Assembly: GCF_039555335.1 (NCBI RefSeq)
Contig: NC_092646.1
Coordinates: 19,182,029 to 19,246,028, forward strand
Source: Amphiura filiformis
Lineage: Eukaryota > Echinodermata > Ophiuroidea > Amphilepidida > Amphiuridae
Length of the DNA stretch: 64,000 nucleotides
Direction: 5' to 3'
The notes beneath the pieces are model-generated. The model saw nothing but the letters and a program-made list of their open reading frames with translations. It ran no database searches and was not told the origin of the DNA. Made by a program: the position numbers and the translations under genes. This document shows, piece after piece, positions 22,340 through 62,290 of the stretch. Position 1 is the first letter of the stretch. Each line of letters starts with the position of its first letter.

Positions 22340-23590
22340 CGTTCCTTGATATTTGGAACATTTACAGAAACAAATTTTGCTGATGACCTCTGGGGTGCCC
22401 CAATGCTCTATACTTGGGCCATTGTTATTGGTCATTTATATAAATTACCTCCCCATGCGTGTTAAATCTAGTCTGGTCATGACGATGCCAAATAATTATA
22501 CAGACATACATGCTCCGTTGATGATCAAGTCACTATGCAGTCTCACTTTAAAGCTCTTCACAGTTGGAGCAAGATATGAGACCTTGACATTAACGTTAAA
22601 AAGTGTGTCATCCTTCATGTCATCTATCGTAAAATCACCATCTGCCTCCTAACAATTACAAACTTGAGACGCTCACTATTACCAAAGTTGATCAGCAAAA
22701 TGATTTTGGTATTATGTTTGTAACAACCTTTATTAGAAACTCCGTATTAGATACATAATATGAAATGCCAAATCGTGTTCTTAACATGATCAGCTACACG
22801 TGTTTTGATATTCAGGATATTCAAACCAGAATAAAACAGGGATCTTGTCCTGCTAAACAGATTTAAGAATATTCTTCAGAGATATGGAACTCTATTGCTA
22901 ACGGTCTTGCTGGGGACATAGAGCGTGTTTCACGTAAGGCCACTAAATTTATTTTGAGAAGCACTCTTCCAAATTATGAAGATTGTCGGAAGGAGCTTAA
23001 TGTTTTGAGCCTTGAGCAGCGTCGTATGTTTGAACTTATAGTTTGTTTAGCAAAGGCATTCGATCTTACTGGCATGATTACCTTCCGTTCATTTGATCTT
23101 ACACTTTAAGATATTCTGACTGTGTTTTGATTATCCCAAATAAGTGCAGAACAAACTGTGCACATTGTGCAAATATTGGAATGACATCGCAGTTGTTTTA
23201 ATAAACTCTATAAATTATCTGCATTTAAAAAATAGCCTTTCGACCACTTATTACGAACTATTACGAACATAAACAAACATAGGTCTTCATTTTGGCTGGC
23301 TTGTTTCAAACTTGTGCTATACAGTTGTTTACTCCCCATGTTGAGTTTCTATCTTTTTAAAAATCTTTTACCTATAACTTATGTACATATTATATGTATG
23401 AATATTTTTAACATCTTATTCTTGTTTACTGTAAATCTGAAACTTACATGTACTTGTGTATTTATTTTTATATACTTTTCCTTTAGACGAGTCTTTGAGG
23501 GACCCCGGAAAGTGGACTTTGGCCTGTTTGGGGTTTCCTTTTACATCACGTGTCGATTTTGATGTTTTTGTGAAATAAAAGAAATAAACC
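22340..23590 (+). pseudogene. LINE relic, RT domain
   Basis: SGVPQCSILGPLLLVIYINYL at 22387-22450 is RT motif B with Gly replaced by Cys. A broken frame downstream gives DIERVSRKATKFILR, LPNYEDCRKELNVLSLEQRR and VCLAKAF (22915-23070), a non-LTR RT C-terminal pattern of a different type from the 59.7-kb element. Several stops. Confidence 0.7.
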
Positions 23591-23947
23591 AAACTAAATT
23601 AATTTCCTACTTTAGAAATAAAATTGATATTGCTTAATGTAAATTACCTTTTATTTAAATATTTTTTTCAATATTACCCAACAGGTAACAAATGAAAATG
23701 CAATATCATGTTTAAAATTAACCGGATGTGCAGTCCTCTTCATTTATACATGTTAGTCATTTACTTACATCGTCTACAATTTTGAACAATGACGGCGCTA
23801 TATTATTATATATAGTTATGCTCATGCAGTTGTCATTTATATATGTTATCGGTATTGCATGAGACAAACGTTAATCATTTTCGGTACCATCTGTTTCTCA
23901 AACCATATGTACACACTATACACACCGTTTAATGTCATACTAAGTTA

Positions 23948-24080
23948 AAAGGTTAAAAAATGCACTTTAACAATGCTCAAGAAAGTTTTGTTTTAAGATG
24001 GAGCAGAAAACTCGAGTAGCAGTATAATTGTATTCTGATTCATTTTCAGAAAATAATTGTTAAAATATTGTACATAAAGT
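23948..24080 (+). repeat. Dispersed repeat, copy at 7105-7230
   Basis: It shares CACTTTAACAATGCTC, GAAAGTTTTGTTTTAAGATG, AAAACTCGAGTAGCA and TTTTCAGAAAATAATTGT with 7105-7230. Confidence 0.75.
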
Positions 24081-24089
24081 GTATAGATA

Positions 24090-25750
24090 TAAATTTCCTC
24101 TTCTTGTTCAAGCTAAAAATGTGTTTACAAATGAGTGAATTTAGGTTTATATGTGAGAAAGTAATTTGTGTTCATCATTAAATTCAGTATTAGTTTTAAG
24201 GAAATAAGGTATTGGATACTGATTTTAGACAGCGAGCGGCGGCACGCTTGTTGATTCTCACTGCGTTAGCGTACACGCTGTTCAACGGTACATGTTCGTG
24301 GCGGTTTTATTCATTTAAAACAACGGGGATGTCCTCACGAAGGCAATTTTACTTATAAAAGTGTACTTAAACTGAATAAGAATAAGAAGTGTATACCGGC
24401 TGTGTTGATTTTAAGCAATACCGTACAAACCCTTCTAGAAGCATGATCAAAGAAACGCCCTCAATAAAGTTAGGTGCTTTTTGTATTTGAAGTTTGAGCA
24501 AATATAATTATACTGGCACCACCGTGTACTGGCAATAGATGGCTATAATACATTCCATATATGTATATTGTAACTTTTTGACATGTTCTTTTTATCTATC
24601 TTCAAATCTACGTTTCTTCTTTTAGGATTTCATTTTAGATTTTTTTTTCTTTTATTCACTTTTTTTTTAGATCTATATAGAGATTTTGTGGTTTTAAAGA
24701 AACTAGTAAAAGCATTTATTCCAAACAATATCGAAACCCACGGTTAGAGCAGCCATAGGGCTTTAGGTACATATTATTGGGAGTAGAAGGTACCTAAATT
24801 GGTGTTTTATGAACATTGACATTCTTTTGTGGCGAGTGACATGGTCTTTCAATTCGCGCCGAGTGTCCTTGACAGGCTTGACTATTATCAGGTGGATGTC
24901 AGTTCATAAGAGCAATGTCGGGGATTATAGATCACAATTTTTCAATCGATGGGGAGAGATGAGGTCCCACCAGGTCCGACCGAGTCTCCTAAACAGGTTA
25001 CGCTCCCTGTGGAGGGGCGGAGCCAAACTGGCTGATGTGGAGACTAAGCCAGTTTGCGTCGGTCTGATACTCGTCTATCCTCGTCTTTGACCATGCGCAG
25101 ATCTGGCTGGTCAGGAAGATATTTAATATCCCGAATTTATAATATGCCTACCAGTTCCACCGTATAACCGATTTTCTAGAGAACATTTGTTACTATGTTT
25201 AATAAATTCGTATTAATCGTATAATAAAATGTGGCCAAATGTATATTTGTGTACATAGTGTGTGGATCCACTCTTCTACGGACTTGGCTACTAAGCATGT
25301 CGGGAAGGATATGGCGGTATGCTGACCTGGGTCAATATGTTCTGGGCAGATGAGGTCCCACCAATTGCCTACGACCTTGTGTGCGATCATGTGTGACAGG
25401 CAATTCCCGAAAATAAGAGGTTCCCTGCTATTATTCAGTGGTCATGAAAGAATTCAAAAGATATCAATAATCTCAAGCTATTGTCTGAAACTGCTCCTCT
25501 CCATACGGAAACGCGGAATAATATTGAATGAGAGACTTGTGATGACATTTAAAAAAATATTGTTTTGTTGCCACAATTGCAGTCTTTTCAATAAAAACTA
25601 AAACAAATGAAGAATAATAATTATTCCATGTTTGAATCTATTATCCCATCATGAATAGAATGTCTTCCAAAACTTCAATCATTTCATCTTACAAAGACAA
25701 CTATTTAGCTCATTCAACTACAAAGGCCCACTTCTTTTGTATAGAGTTTG
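24090..25750. other. No gene recognised
   Basis: Two related segments share GATGAGGTCCCACCA (about 24958 and 25350). GCCAGTTTGCGTCGGTC near 25050 resembles GCCAGTTTGTGTCGGTC near 33460, so these are dispersed repeats. No coding signal. Confidence 0.45.
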
Positions 25751-25754
25751 TGCG

Positions 25755-26795
25755 TGAAATTATTGATTGGCTCAAAACAAAAGACTTGAACCGGTGTCCT
25801 TCATGGCGCAGTGCATTCCATTTAGTCAAATGATGTCATCAACCTATTGATTATAGTGCATTCGTTATATTGCAATCATGCTTTTGCTGAAATGCATTTG
25901 AGTAGTCCGCCATATTTACGGTGTGATTTACGTCATATGCACAACCTTTATTCACCAAAGTAGTGATGTTACACTAACAGGATTAAAAGAGCATTTCGTG
26001 ATCCACAGCCTCATCCCCCCACTTTTCTCAAAAAAAGTTGAGATTTTTATATCACTGGAATGCTCTGGCTACATAATGTTTATGTACAAAATATTTCTTG
26101 CAGATTAATTCGTTTAGCAAATATATCGCGAAATTTGAATTTCGTTCTGGTGCACCAGAACGAAATTACAACGTATTGTCTATGGAGCAGTGTAATACAC
26201 ATAATCATGCATAACTCGCAAACGCAAAATCGGAATCAACTGAAATTTTGGGAATATGCTTTTTCGTGGATATGTACTGAAAAATGTCATAAAAAGAGGA
26301 TGCTAGGATCACGAAATACTCCTTTAATTACCATAACAATAACTTGAACTCATACTCCTATGCACAGTTTATCCCTTACATAACCTATGTCTTGAATACG
26401 CTGGCGAAGTTATGCAATAATCGGATTTACTACCATAGCAAATTGAAAACAATATACCGCGCTGCACTGGTACATTCAAGCGGTACCTCTGCATTGAACC
26501 ATATCATGCTGATATTGACGAAGTCGAAGCCCCATTCAAATACATGTAGCTAATTTTAACTGTCAGTAAAGATATTGTGCACATGACGTATCATACAGTG
26601 AATATTACGGACTACTCAAATGCATTCAACAAAAGCATGATTGCAATATACCGCGACAGTTCTTCTCACAAACATAACAAATGCACTACGATCAAATAGG
26701 TTGATGACAACAATTGATTGAATGGACTGCACTGCGACTGCACTACGGTGAAGGACACCGGTTCAAATTCTTTGTTTGGAGTCAATCGATAAAAG
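25755..26795. mobile_element. Long-TIR element (~190-bp arms)
   Basis: Left arm: GACTTGAACCGGTGTCC, ATTGCAATCATGCTTTTG and GCATTTGAGTAGTCCG. Right arm, inverted: CGGACTACTCAAATGC, CAAAAGCATGATTGCAAT and GGACACCGGTTCAAAT. The interior contains a piece related to the 7945-8262 MITE. No transposase recognised. Confidence 0.72.
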
Positions 26796-27214
26796 AATTC
26801 AGGGCCTCTATATAAATTACAGATTCACGTGAATGCATTATATGCGGTTTTCGGCTGAACCACTAGCAGGCTATGTTAGCACATCTATGACAATGACAAA
26901 AGTACAAAATCTGAATTTTGATGATTTTTACGATCGTCCGGATGAGCAAATCACTGAATGGGCCTTTAGTTCACTCCTCTCCCTGGCAATATGAATCAAA
27001 TAAAAATTTAAAAAAAGAAGAAAAAAAAAAGACAAAGAAAACAAAGAAAAGAAACAATAGAAGAAAAACAATTATAGAAAAAATTAAACAAAAAATATGA
27101 AAAGAGAGAACACGAAAAGAGTCTTAATAGAAGAATGTAAGAAAATATAAATACAACACCAAAATATAAATGAAAAGTTCAAAAAATATTTGGTTTATAA
27201 AATTCATGTGACCG

Positions 27215-27310
27215 TGATGAGGCTCGAACTCACCATCTTTCGATCTATAGTCTAAAGCGATCGTGTACCAAAGTCCTATGCCTTACCAAGTGAGCTATGC
27301 TCGTGAGATG
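27215..27310 (-). repeat. tRNA-derived sequence (possible SINE head)
   Basis: On the minus strand an A-box-like TAGCTCACTTGG and a paired T arm (GGTGAG / TTCGAGC / CTCATC) are visible. They are too far apart for a standard intronless tRNA, and the acceptor stem does not pair. Either an intron-containing tRNA relic or a tRNA-derived SINE. Confidence 0.35.
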
Positions 27311-28058
27311 CGAAATAAAGATAACAAATAATACATTTGTATACCTGCTTGTGTCGGTAATTGATTTGCTCAAATTCCATAATGATATGTTATTGTGGAG
27401 GGCGCTAGCGTGAATTTTGCTATCATCACAGTTGCTACTATATGCTTGTAGACGGGTTTGTACGGTATTGTACAATTGCATGTCTTAATATTATCGACAG
27501 TTTATAAAACTTTACCTCTTGTAAATGTGCAAACAAAATGGCACCCTCAATGTCCTTATTATACAACATTTTCTACACAGACAAAACAGCGGGATGAAAA
27601 AGTTTTATTTCCTTGCCCATTCATACACTGCACTGAATAACGGCTACCATTTATGATCATTAAACATATCCATTTTTTAATAATTTTCTAAAATCTATTT
27701 ACACAGAGAGCATTATATACTAGGTACTAGGGTACGAATATCTACATAAATTATGACTCACATGCCTAAGAATATTATATCACTCATACATAATTCTAGA
27801 CAGTTCATTGGTTTATTGCCATTGATCATTTTTACCATCAGCCTCTCCGTGTGATAGTTTTGACCAATATAGTGCTGCGCCGAAATGCGCCTGCGTCAGG
27901 CCGTGCGCTGACTCTTAGACTCGTCGATTTAGTTATGGGATGGACACCAAAATGTTAAGTATGTCACGGCAAAACATGGTGTTATTTCGATGAAAAAATG
28001 TATTCCCTATCTTAAATAGTATTTCTGAGCAACATAATTTATGTATGTGTGATATAAA

Positions 28059-28178
28059 ACAAATATTAACTGTCTTAAATTCGTGTAATGGTCGAAATAT
28101 AATCACTCGGTGAAAGATGTATTTCATCACCTCGTGATTATATTTCAACCATCACACTCATAGACAGTTAATATTTGT
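28059..28178. mobile_element. 120-bp palindromic element
   Basis: ACAAATATTAACTGTC opens and GACAGTTAATATTTGT closes. The interior is largely self-complementary (TATAATCACTCGGTGAAA against TTTCATCACCTCGTGATTAT). It lies 400 bp past the receptor's stop codon. Confidence 0.75.
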
Positions 28179-28582
28179 ATACTTTTAAATGGTCACGTTT
28201 ACTTTATCACGATTACTTTATACAAAATTTACATTGCATGGTATCGTCCAGTGTGTGTTTCAGTGAGTCGAGGTCGATACCCAGAATTTAACCATCGTAG
28301 ATTCACGCATGGACGCATAAATTAGACATGTAACATCAGTCGTTTTCTTCAATGATTCTGGTCGACTTATTTCGATACTAGGGTTCGACAATCTCCTCAT
28401 ATTCCGACATTGTCCATGTATAAACCAGCATCCCCGGTTTATTATTAAAACTCTGAGTTTACTGTAATTAGAGCATTTGTGCAAAAAGTCTAAATTCGAG
28501 AAAAAATGAGAGCACATTACTACCTTAAATGTGCGTTTTTGCAAAGTGGGTAGATAGCCAATATGCAAGTCCTTTGCTTTTG

Positions 28583-55807
<27,225 letters not shown>

Positions 55808-55809
55808 CT

Positions 55810-58580
55810 GTAAAAAAATAGAAATGGTTTTACTTCCTTCAAATACACAAAATACTTGATAAAACGTCACGGCACATTATATATAGATATATTGATTTAC
55901 GCTGACTTACAATCAATAACACAAAAAATAATACCGAACACTAAAATAAAAGATAACTATTCACCATCACTTACATTGGAATTGACATGGTGTGCAGTAA
56001 AATACCGAAAGAGAACAACACATCAGAAAACAAATAACGAAGTCCATTGTGATTTGTGTTGTTTCCTATATTTCCTACGAATACAAACACCTTGAAGATG
56101 TCTCATTCCAGACAACTTGGGCTAAAATGCCGATCTCCAGCTAATTGCATTGCAATGCTTGAGTTGAAACGACGCTTAGCGACCAAGGTGAATTATACCT
56201 GAAATTTTAGTGCACGTTCATGAGAAATTATTAATTAATGCATTGTTCAATTAAAAAGCTGCTTAGCTTCTAAAAGCACTTCGGCATTATATTGTTTATA
56301 TTGTTATAATGTTTTTACCTTTTATCAGAGTAAATTACTATCACGTAGCATTCATACGTTAATGATGAATAAAAAGAGGAACGGTCTCCTTAATGAGCAT
56401 ACAATGCAAAATGATTCAATTATCAAAGTAAAGACCTTTATAAGGTGTTCAAGGTCTTAAGGAAGTGGAAATGAGGATTGAATACGGATTGTGATCTTGA
56501 TAATTACTCCATATATGAACTGTTAAATTTCTGATAAGACGGCAGCTTTAATAAGTTTGGCAAAGCATTTTAATTTAGATGAGCCACTTCTAGCCGATCA
56601 TTCTCAAGAAATTCACAACCAAGCTTTGGCTTGTTGATGAGTGGGTTAATATGTAAGCAATTTTTAGTGATTCAGGAAGTTAATCAATGTAAAAAGACCC
56701 GTTAATTATATCTGTGATGATAGGAGCCAGTTCATTGATACGTTGATTTAGAAACAGTGTAGGAATTGGGTCCATGGAACTAGAACTGGCTCCCGCACAT
56801 CGCTTCGTCTAAATTGCGAGCGCATTGCGCAAACATCGAGCATACATACTGCAGTTACTGTCCGTTTTCCTATACATAATACACAGTGCTCTTTCCCATT
56901 GACGCGTGACCTCTACAAATAGCCTACGTTAAAAGTATGGGGATATGCCTAGTTAACGTCGCTGTGTGAAAAATAACCGGCCAATATTAAAAGTACTCTT
57001 CTAAAATTCTAGACAATATAGTTTTGTAACATGTCCTACACTTTGCTGTTTTAGGAAGGATATTTAAACGACAGATAACACCAAAAAATATGAAGAAATT
57101 ATTTCCAAACCGTGTTAAGTCTGCAAACCACCATGTTTCTCATTTTCAAGAACGCTGGTTAACAATAAGCACGTATTGTCTCATTTCGTAAACAAAGACC
57201 ACACACAATTGTTCTCTAGCGCTCGCTTTATAATCGTTCACCCAACTGAAACTATAATCCCAGCGCATTGCTCCATTGTACGTGTAAAAGCAGAAACATA
57301 TGATGTGTGTATTTAACCAGAGAAGATATGATTTAATCAGTTGAGCTGTTTTCAATGAGTGTTATCTTGGTTTAATAGCTTTTAATGGGGTTTAAGTCCT
57401 GCAAAGGTCGAATTGAATTCTACTGTAGACATGACTGCACCATGATTAGTTAGAAACTACTGGTTATTAATACTTGACTGGTTTGGATCCTAAACTTGAG
57501 CTACCATACAACAACACAAAACAGGGCATTTTTTTTACAACTAGCATTACTAACGTACTCGTGTAACCTGCAGGGGAATTCAAGTCGTGATCGATTCTGT
57601 TCAGGCAATGGTCAATATTGAATGTTTATGAGGCAACGGTAAAAATATCTGCATGAGGTGAAATATAGACTGCTCCATGCAAGGTGGCTTTGCCGTGTTG
57701 AATGGAACAGTTCATACAAGGGGTGACACTAAATTCATGGTTGTTCTATGAAGCACGCAAACGGGATGACAAATCCCGCTGGTTTCCTACCTAAAAAATG
57801 AGGCCAGTTATCGATCGGTTATGAATAATTCATATTCGATTACTTGATTATGTTAATTAAGGTTGGCAAATAACGACGCTGTTAATTTTGCGAACTTTGA
57901 CTGTTCAATGCGAGTAGCAAGCTTAAAAGCGCACCCGCTTTCAGACCGGAGAGCAATCTAGCGGCGGCGTACTATTATTTCCCATCAGGCACCAGTGATT
58001 TGTTTTTTACAGAAAGTTTACTAATTTGATAATGGAATAATTACCTATCGCAATAGTAATGTCGAAATTAGGAATTGGTGTCAAAAATACGACGGTAGTG
58101 TATCACACGAATTTGATACGATATCCAGCCAGCGATTTAGCGATACAAAAAAAACCTTTGACCACTGACCTAACCTACAGCACGTGAAGCGCTATATTCG
58201 TTTGTTTTTATTTCCTCGTGTGGTAATAAATATCATTCTTGTATATTTCCTAACACATAATAAATTGAAACGCCACCACCGGATTGCTCTCTGGTCTGAA
58301 AGCGGGCGCACTTTCAAACTTCAAGCTTGCTATAAACTACAGCGCAGAAACCGGTAGTAATATTAATTAAGTGGCGTCACTGATGTGCAGCGTTTCTGGA
58401 ATAGCACTTGTATCGTGCATGTATAATTTGAATTTAACTTGCTGTATTTAATATGTGTAGGTCTATTACAAGAGTTTAGGCCCATCGAAAAAATAATTGA
58501 TTATTTTTGGAGATTATCAGGGGTTGTGCAATAATTATGAGTCGTGGGGAGTGTAAAATGGCGGTGGGGGAGGGGTGCGA
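55810..58580. other. No gene recognised upstream of the SRCR exon
   Basis: No signal-peptide, discoidin or EGF exon found on the minus strand. Two similar blocks (about 57920-57960 and 58288-58325) around a shared CCGGAGAGCAATC / GATTGCTCTCTGG inverted pair suggest a ~400-bp inverted-repeat element with AAGCTTGA-like inner flanks. Confidence 0.45.
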
Positions 58581-58589
58581 TTCTCATCT

Positions 58590-59225
58590 CTATAAGGCAT
58601 ATCGAGTGGGTCTATATATTATAGTTTTGTCAGAATATCTGTTTTTATTTCACCTTTTTTCATTTGCGACTGCCAAAATGTCCAACTCAGTACTTCATTT
58701 CTAATATAACCAGTAAAAATAATTGATTTTTCTATTGTGGCTTGCAAAATCTGGCTTGCAAAATCATCCATTCATGGGTACATTCGTGAGTTGATTTTGA
58801 CAAAATTGGTAGTCGGAATTAAAAACTGGTGCAATCAAAACCGAAATTCTGACAAAACTATGATATATAGAACTATATGATGTGCTTTAGAAAGTTGGGG
58901 TATATCTTTCACAAGCGAATTATGTTATATTGAAAAGCAAAAACGTTGACCCCCCCCTAAAAAGCTCATGGGGCAAGTTGAAGCCTGTGAAAATGGAAAA
59001 TTTAAAAATAGAAGCCTTAAATTCATACCCAAGTTTAACACCAGGGTTTGTGAAAAAATATACAGTGCCAGACATTTACTGAAAAAATGAAAATTATTGC
59101 TTTTATTTGGCCGAAAAAATAATTTTACAGTGAAAAGGTGTTATTCAAAATTTTGCTCATTTCAACACCAAATTTGATCGTTTGTATTGCCTTATTAAAT
59201 GACTGAGTGAGCCTCGTATAACAAT
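58590..59225 (+). mobile_element. Single-arm copy of the 10-kb fold-back element
   Basis: It shares AAATTCTGACAAAACTATGA, ACACCAGGGTTTGTGAAAAA, TTTGGCCGAAAAAATAATTT and GACTGAGTGAGCCT with the arms at 10170-11290. Confidence 0.7.
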
Positions 59226-59714
59226 AGCCATCGATTCACTAGTGTTTTGAGTGTATCGTCGCTGGGCAGGAAAAACCCCCACTGTTATTCATTTGGCAAT
59301 ACATGGAACAGTACAAAATGTCATATTTAAGGGCATCGATATAGCTGAGGACACAAAAACTGATCAAACGTTTGTTAGTTAAGTTGTTTTGAAGTCACCT
59401 GCAAAATGAAAATTCCCTCAAATTTGACATTGTGTACAGTTCTCTATTTTGCCAAGTGAGGAACAGTGAAAATTTAGAAGTAGACAATAATTGGTGTTTG
59501 CATATTATCCATACTTGGCATTTGCATACTATCCATTACAATATAGATATCTTAAATAATTTTTTACGTTTTACCAACGTCTTAAAAAGGAATGATCAAA
59601 CGATCATTTTAATTTGATCACTTTGTTGCATAAGAACCTGTCTTCTTTGATCACCTTGTTGAATAAGGTTTCATCATCTTGTTTTTTGTGTGAAGATAAA
59701 CTGACATTTGAACA

Positions 59715-61421
59715 ATGGTATTATATCATGTCTTGCTGGTCATCTTATTGGCCATCAATAATGGACCAAATTGCCAATGTCCTCTATATACTAGCTTAGA
59801 GTGGAATTATGTAGGCCTACATGTTCAACATGGAAATCAACAACTGCAGACACTTAAGTATCTTGGTGCCCGCATTCCTTACAGCAGTAACACATCTGCG
59901 TCTTTACAACTTGACATCCTGATATTCGGTGACATTAACCCAAACCCAGGCCCAAACCAGACTGATCATGATCAGTATGAGCAAATCAAACCCAAACTTG
60001 TTTACAGTCCTGGACAGCTGATTGCACTGAACACCTACAACAACTCAACCAAGCAATCATTACCCCGGTTACCCACAGAGGTTTGGAGAACAATTACTTC
60101 CCTTGGAATCAATAACTCATTCCATTCAAAACCACGTGGAAAAAGAGGTGGCCGACGAAAACCATGGCTGATCTCAAACAATTCCACCCACCTAGATGAT
60201 TCAGTTCACAGTATACCTGTTCATATCTCATCTGAAAGGAAAACAGAACTGCACATAAAGCCTGTTCACACTGATAGGCCCAACCGTACCCTCATAACAC
60301 CCTATATAAATCGTGAACCGTTAATGAACATGAGACTCTGGAATCCGAGATCAATCCGAAATAAAACAACTACATGTAATGACTATATTAGTGAACACGA
60401 TGTAGATGCTATCTTCTTAGTTGAAACATGGTTAGCAACCAATGACCCAGTTGTCATTGGCGAATTGAAGCCAAATGGGTATACCTTCTTGAACATCCCA
60501 CGTGGTACCAGTAATCATGGTGGTATTGGGGTTCTTAGTAAGGCTCAACTTGCGTTTCGTTTACACCCGCTTAATGCTAAGACAGTTACCTTTGAACATG
60601 CAAGTATCTTAGATCCAAACAATGGTGTTCACTACATTATCATATACCGTCCCCACCCAACCAAAGCAAATGGTTTTACTCTTAATCGGTTCATGGAGGA
60701 GTTTGAGGATTTCCTCCAGGAGGTCTCTTTGTTGACAGGAAAACTTATCATGTTGGGGGATTTTAATTTCCACATGAACGAGCCTCACAGATCCGAGGTT
60801 GTTCGTTTTCAAGCAATTTTATCCTCTTTTGGTCTCAACCAACATGTTACCCAGGCCACTCACATATCCGGTAACACTCTTGATTTGTTACTCACTCCTG
60901 AGAAGGAAGATTTGGTCAGACTCTGTGATGCTGGCACTGCCTATGGCTCTGATCATTACATGGTAAGATTTGTCCTGCAACAAAGTAAACCACCACCTTT
61001 AAGGGTCACTAGTACATTAAGGGATTTCAGAAAGGTGGATCCAGTGGCTTTAAAAACTGATCTTAATTGCGAACTAAATAACAGTCTGAAACCGAAACCT
61101 AGTAATGTGAATGATCTTTTGGATCACCTTGAGAAAGCTGCTATTAGAGTCCTTGATAAACATGCTCCTGCAACCACAAGATCTCGTCGTGTATGCCATC
61201 GCCCTCCGTGGTATAATGACGATCTCAGAGAAGAAAAGCGTAAACAACGTAGACTTGAAAGGAAGTGGAGGAAAAGTGGCTCTTCATCAGATAAGGAATC
61301 CTATTGGGAGCAGCATCTTTGTTACAATAAAATGTTACAGGACTCTAAAAGACACATTTCAACGATGCTCTTTATAATGCTAGCCCAAAAGATACTTTCA
61401 GGGTCATTGGTATTTTACTAA
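59715..61421 (+). CDS. LINE ORF, 5' part: N-terminal 2A-like motif and AP endonuclease
   Basis: 568 codons. Residues 1-20 are hydrophobic. FGDINPNPGP at residues 71-80 resembles a 2A recoding motif. From about residue 206 the endonuclease motifs follow: LWNPRSIRN, FLVETWL, GGIGVLS, IIYRP, MLGDFNFHMN (about 346), GNTLDLLLT and YGSDHYMV (about 409), covering the Asn, Glu, Asp/Asn and SDH catalytic set. Codons after about 61355 are out of frame: the natural continuation (FNDALYN..) is read one frame over. The start is the first Met of the frame; it may not be the native start. Confidence 0.85.
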   Translation: MVLYHVLLVILLAINNGPNCQCPLYTSLEWNYVGLHVQHGNQQLQTLKYLGARIPYSSNTSASLQLDILIFGDINPNPGPNQTDHDQYEQIKPKLVYSPGQLIALNTYNNSTKQSLPRLPTEVWRTITSLGINNSFHSKPRGKRGGRRKPWLISNNSTHLDDSVHSIPVHISSERKTELHIKPVHTDRPNRTLITPYINREPLMNMRLWNPRSIRNKTTTCNDYISEHDVDAIFLVETWLATNDPVVIGELKPNGYTFLNIPRGTSNHGGIGVLSKAQLAFRLHPLNAKTVTFEHASILDPNNGVHYIIIYRPHPTKANGFTLNRFMEEFEDFLQEVSLLTGKLIMLGDFNFHMNEPHRSEVVRFQAILSSFGLNQHVTQATHISGNTLDLLLTPEKEDLVRLCDAGTAYGSDHYMVRFVLQQSKPPPLRVTSTLRDFRKVDPVALKTDLNCELNNSLKPKPSNVNDLLDHLEKAAIRVLDKHAPATTRSRRVCHRPPWYNDDLREEKRKQRRLERKWRKSGSSSDKESYWEQHLCYNKMLQDSKRHISTMLFIMLAQKILSGSLVFY

Positions 61422-61447
61422 ACCAAAATGAGAAAAGTCTGCCATCA

Positions 61448-62290
61448 TTGTACACACCTGATGTGCTAAGCAACAAGTTTGCTGAATTCTTTAATGAAAA
61501 AGTTGAAAAAATTAGAATTAGTATCAAGTGTAGTGTTAAGGATAGTAGTGTTAAGGATAGTAGTGTTAAGGATAGTAGTGTTAAGGATAGTAGTGTTAAG
61601 GATAGTAGTAGTAATGTAATTGATATTCCTGTAGGTAATGACTCGGTGTCCTCACTACATAGTGATATTGTTATTCAAAATCATCTTGATCATTTCAGAG
61701 AATTGACTGAAGATGATGTTCGTTTTATTATTATGAAATGTGCCAACAAAACATGTAGTCTTGACAGCCTTCCCACCTGGCTGCTAAAGGAGAATATTGA
61801 TATTGTTCTTCCATGTGTAACTGACATTATTAACTCTTCTTTAACAAATGGTATTTTCCCAGGTGATCTTAAACAAGCAATTGTCACACCTATCCTCAAA
61901 AAACCCAATCTAGATTGGAACAACTTACAGAATTACAGACCAGTCTCAAACATCGCCTTTATAGGGAAGCTAATTGAGAAGGCTGCAATTATCCAGATCA
62001 ATGACCATATGCGTGCTAATGAGCTTGATGAATTATGTCAGTCTGCCTACAAAGAAAAGCATTCCACTGAGACAGCACTGCTCAAGGTGACCAATGATAT
62101 TGCTAGGGCCATTGATGATAACAAGGCAGTCTTCGTAATTATGCTTGATCTCTCTGCTGCCTTTGATACCATTGACCATGACATTTTATTCTCTCGTTTA
62201 GAGCTTGGCTTTGGTATCAAAGGCACAGTCCTGCAGTGGTTCAAGTCTTACATAAGTGGTCGTCAGTTTAGAGTATCTGTTGGAGGGTGA
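61448..62290 (+). CDS. LINE reverse transcriptase, N-terminal part
   Basis: 280 codons continuing the LINE after the first frame disruption. It contains (SSVKD)n at 61530-61612, then VTPILKK, NYRPVSNIAFIGKLIEK, HSTETALLKV and VFVIMLDLSAAFDTIDHDIL (RT motif A with catalytic Asp), GTVLQWFKSYISGR. It ends at a stop just before the RT motif B frame (62287). Confidence 0.88.
   Translation: MYTPDVLSNKFAEFFNEKVEKIRISIKCSVKDSSVKDSSVKDSSVKDSSVKDSSSNVIDIPVGNDSVSSLHSDIVIQNHLDHFRELTEDDVRFIIMKCANKTCSLDSLPTWLLKENIDIVLPCVTDIINSSLTNGIFPGDLKQAIVTPILKKPNLDWNNLQNYRPVSNIAFIGKLIEKAAIIQINDHMRANELDELCQSAYKEKHSTETALLKVTNDIARAIDDNKAVFVIMLDLSAAFDTIDHDILFSRLELGFGIKGTVLQWFKSYISGRQFRVSVGG
61530..61612 (+). repeat. 15-bp coding minisatellite in the LINE
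   Basis: A unit of AGTGTTAAGGATAGT repeats about five times without breaking frame and encodes SSVKD repeats between endonuclease and RT. Confidence 0.92.
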
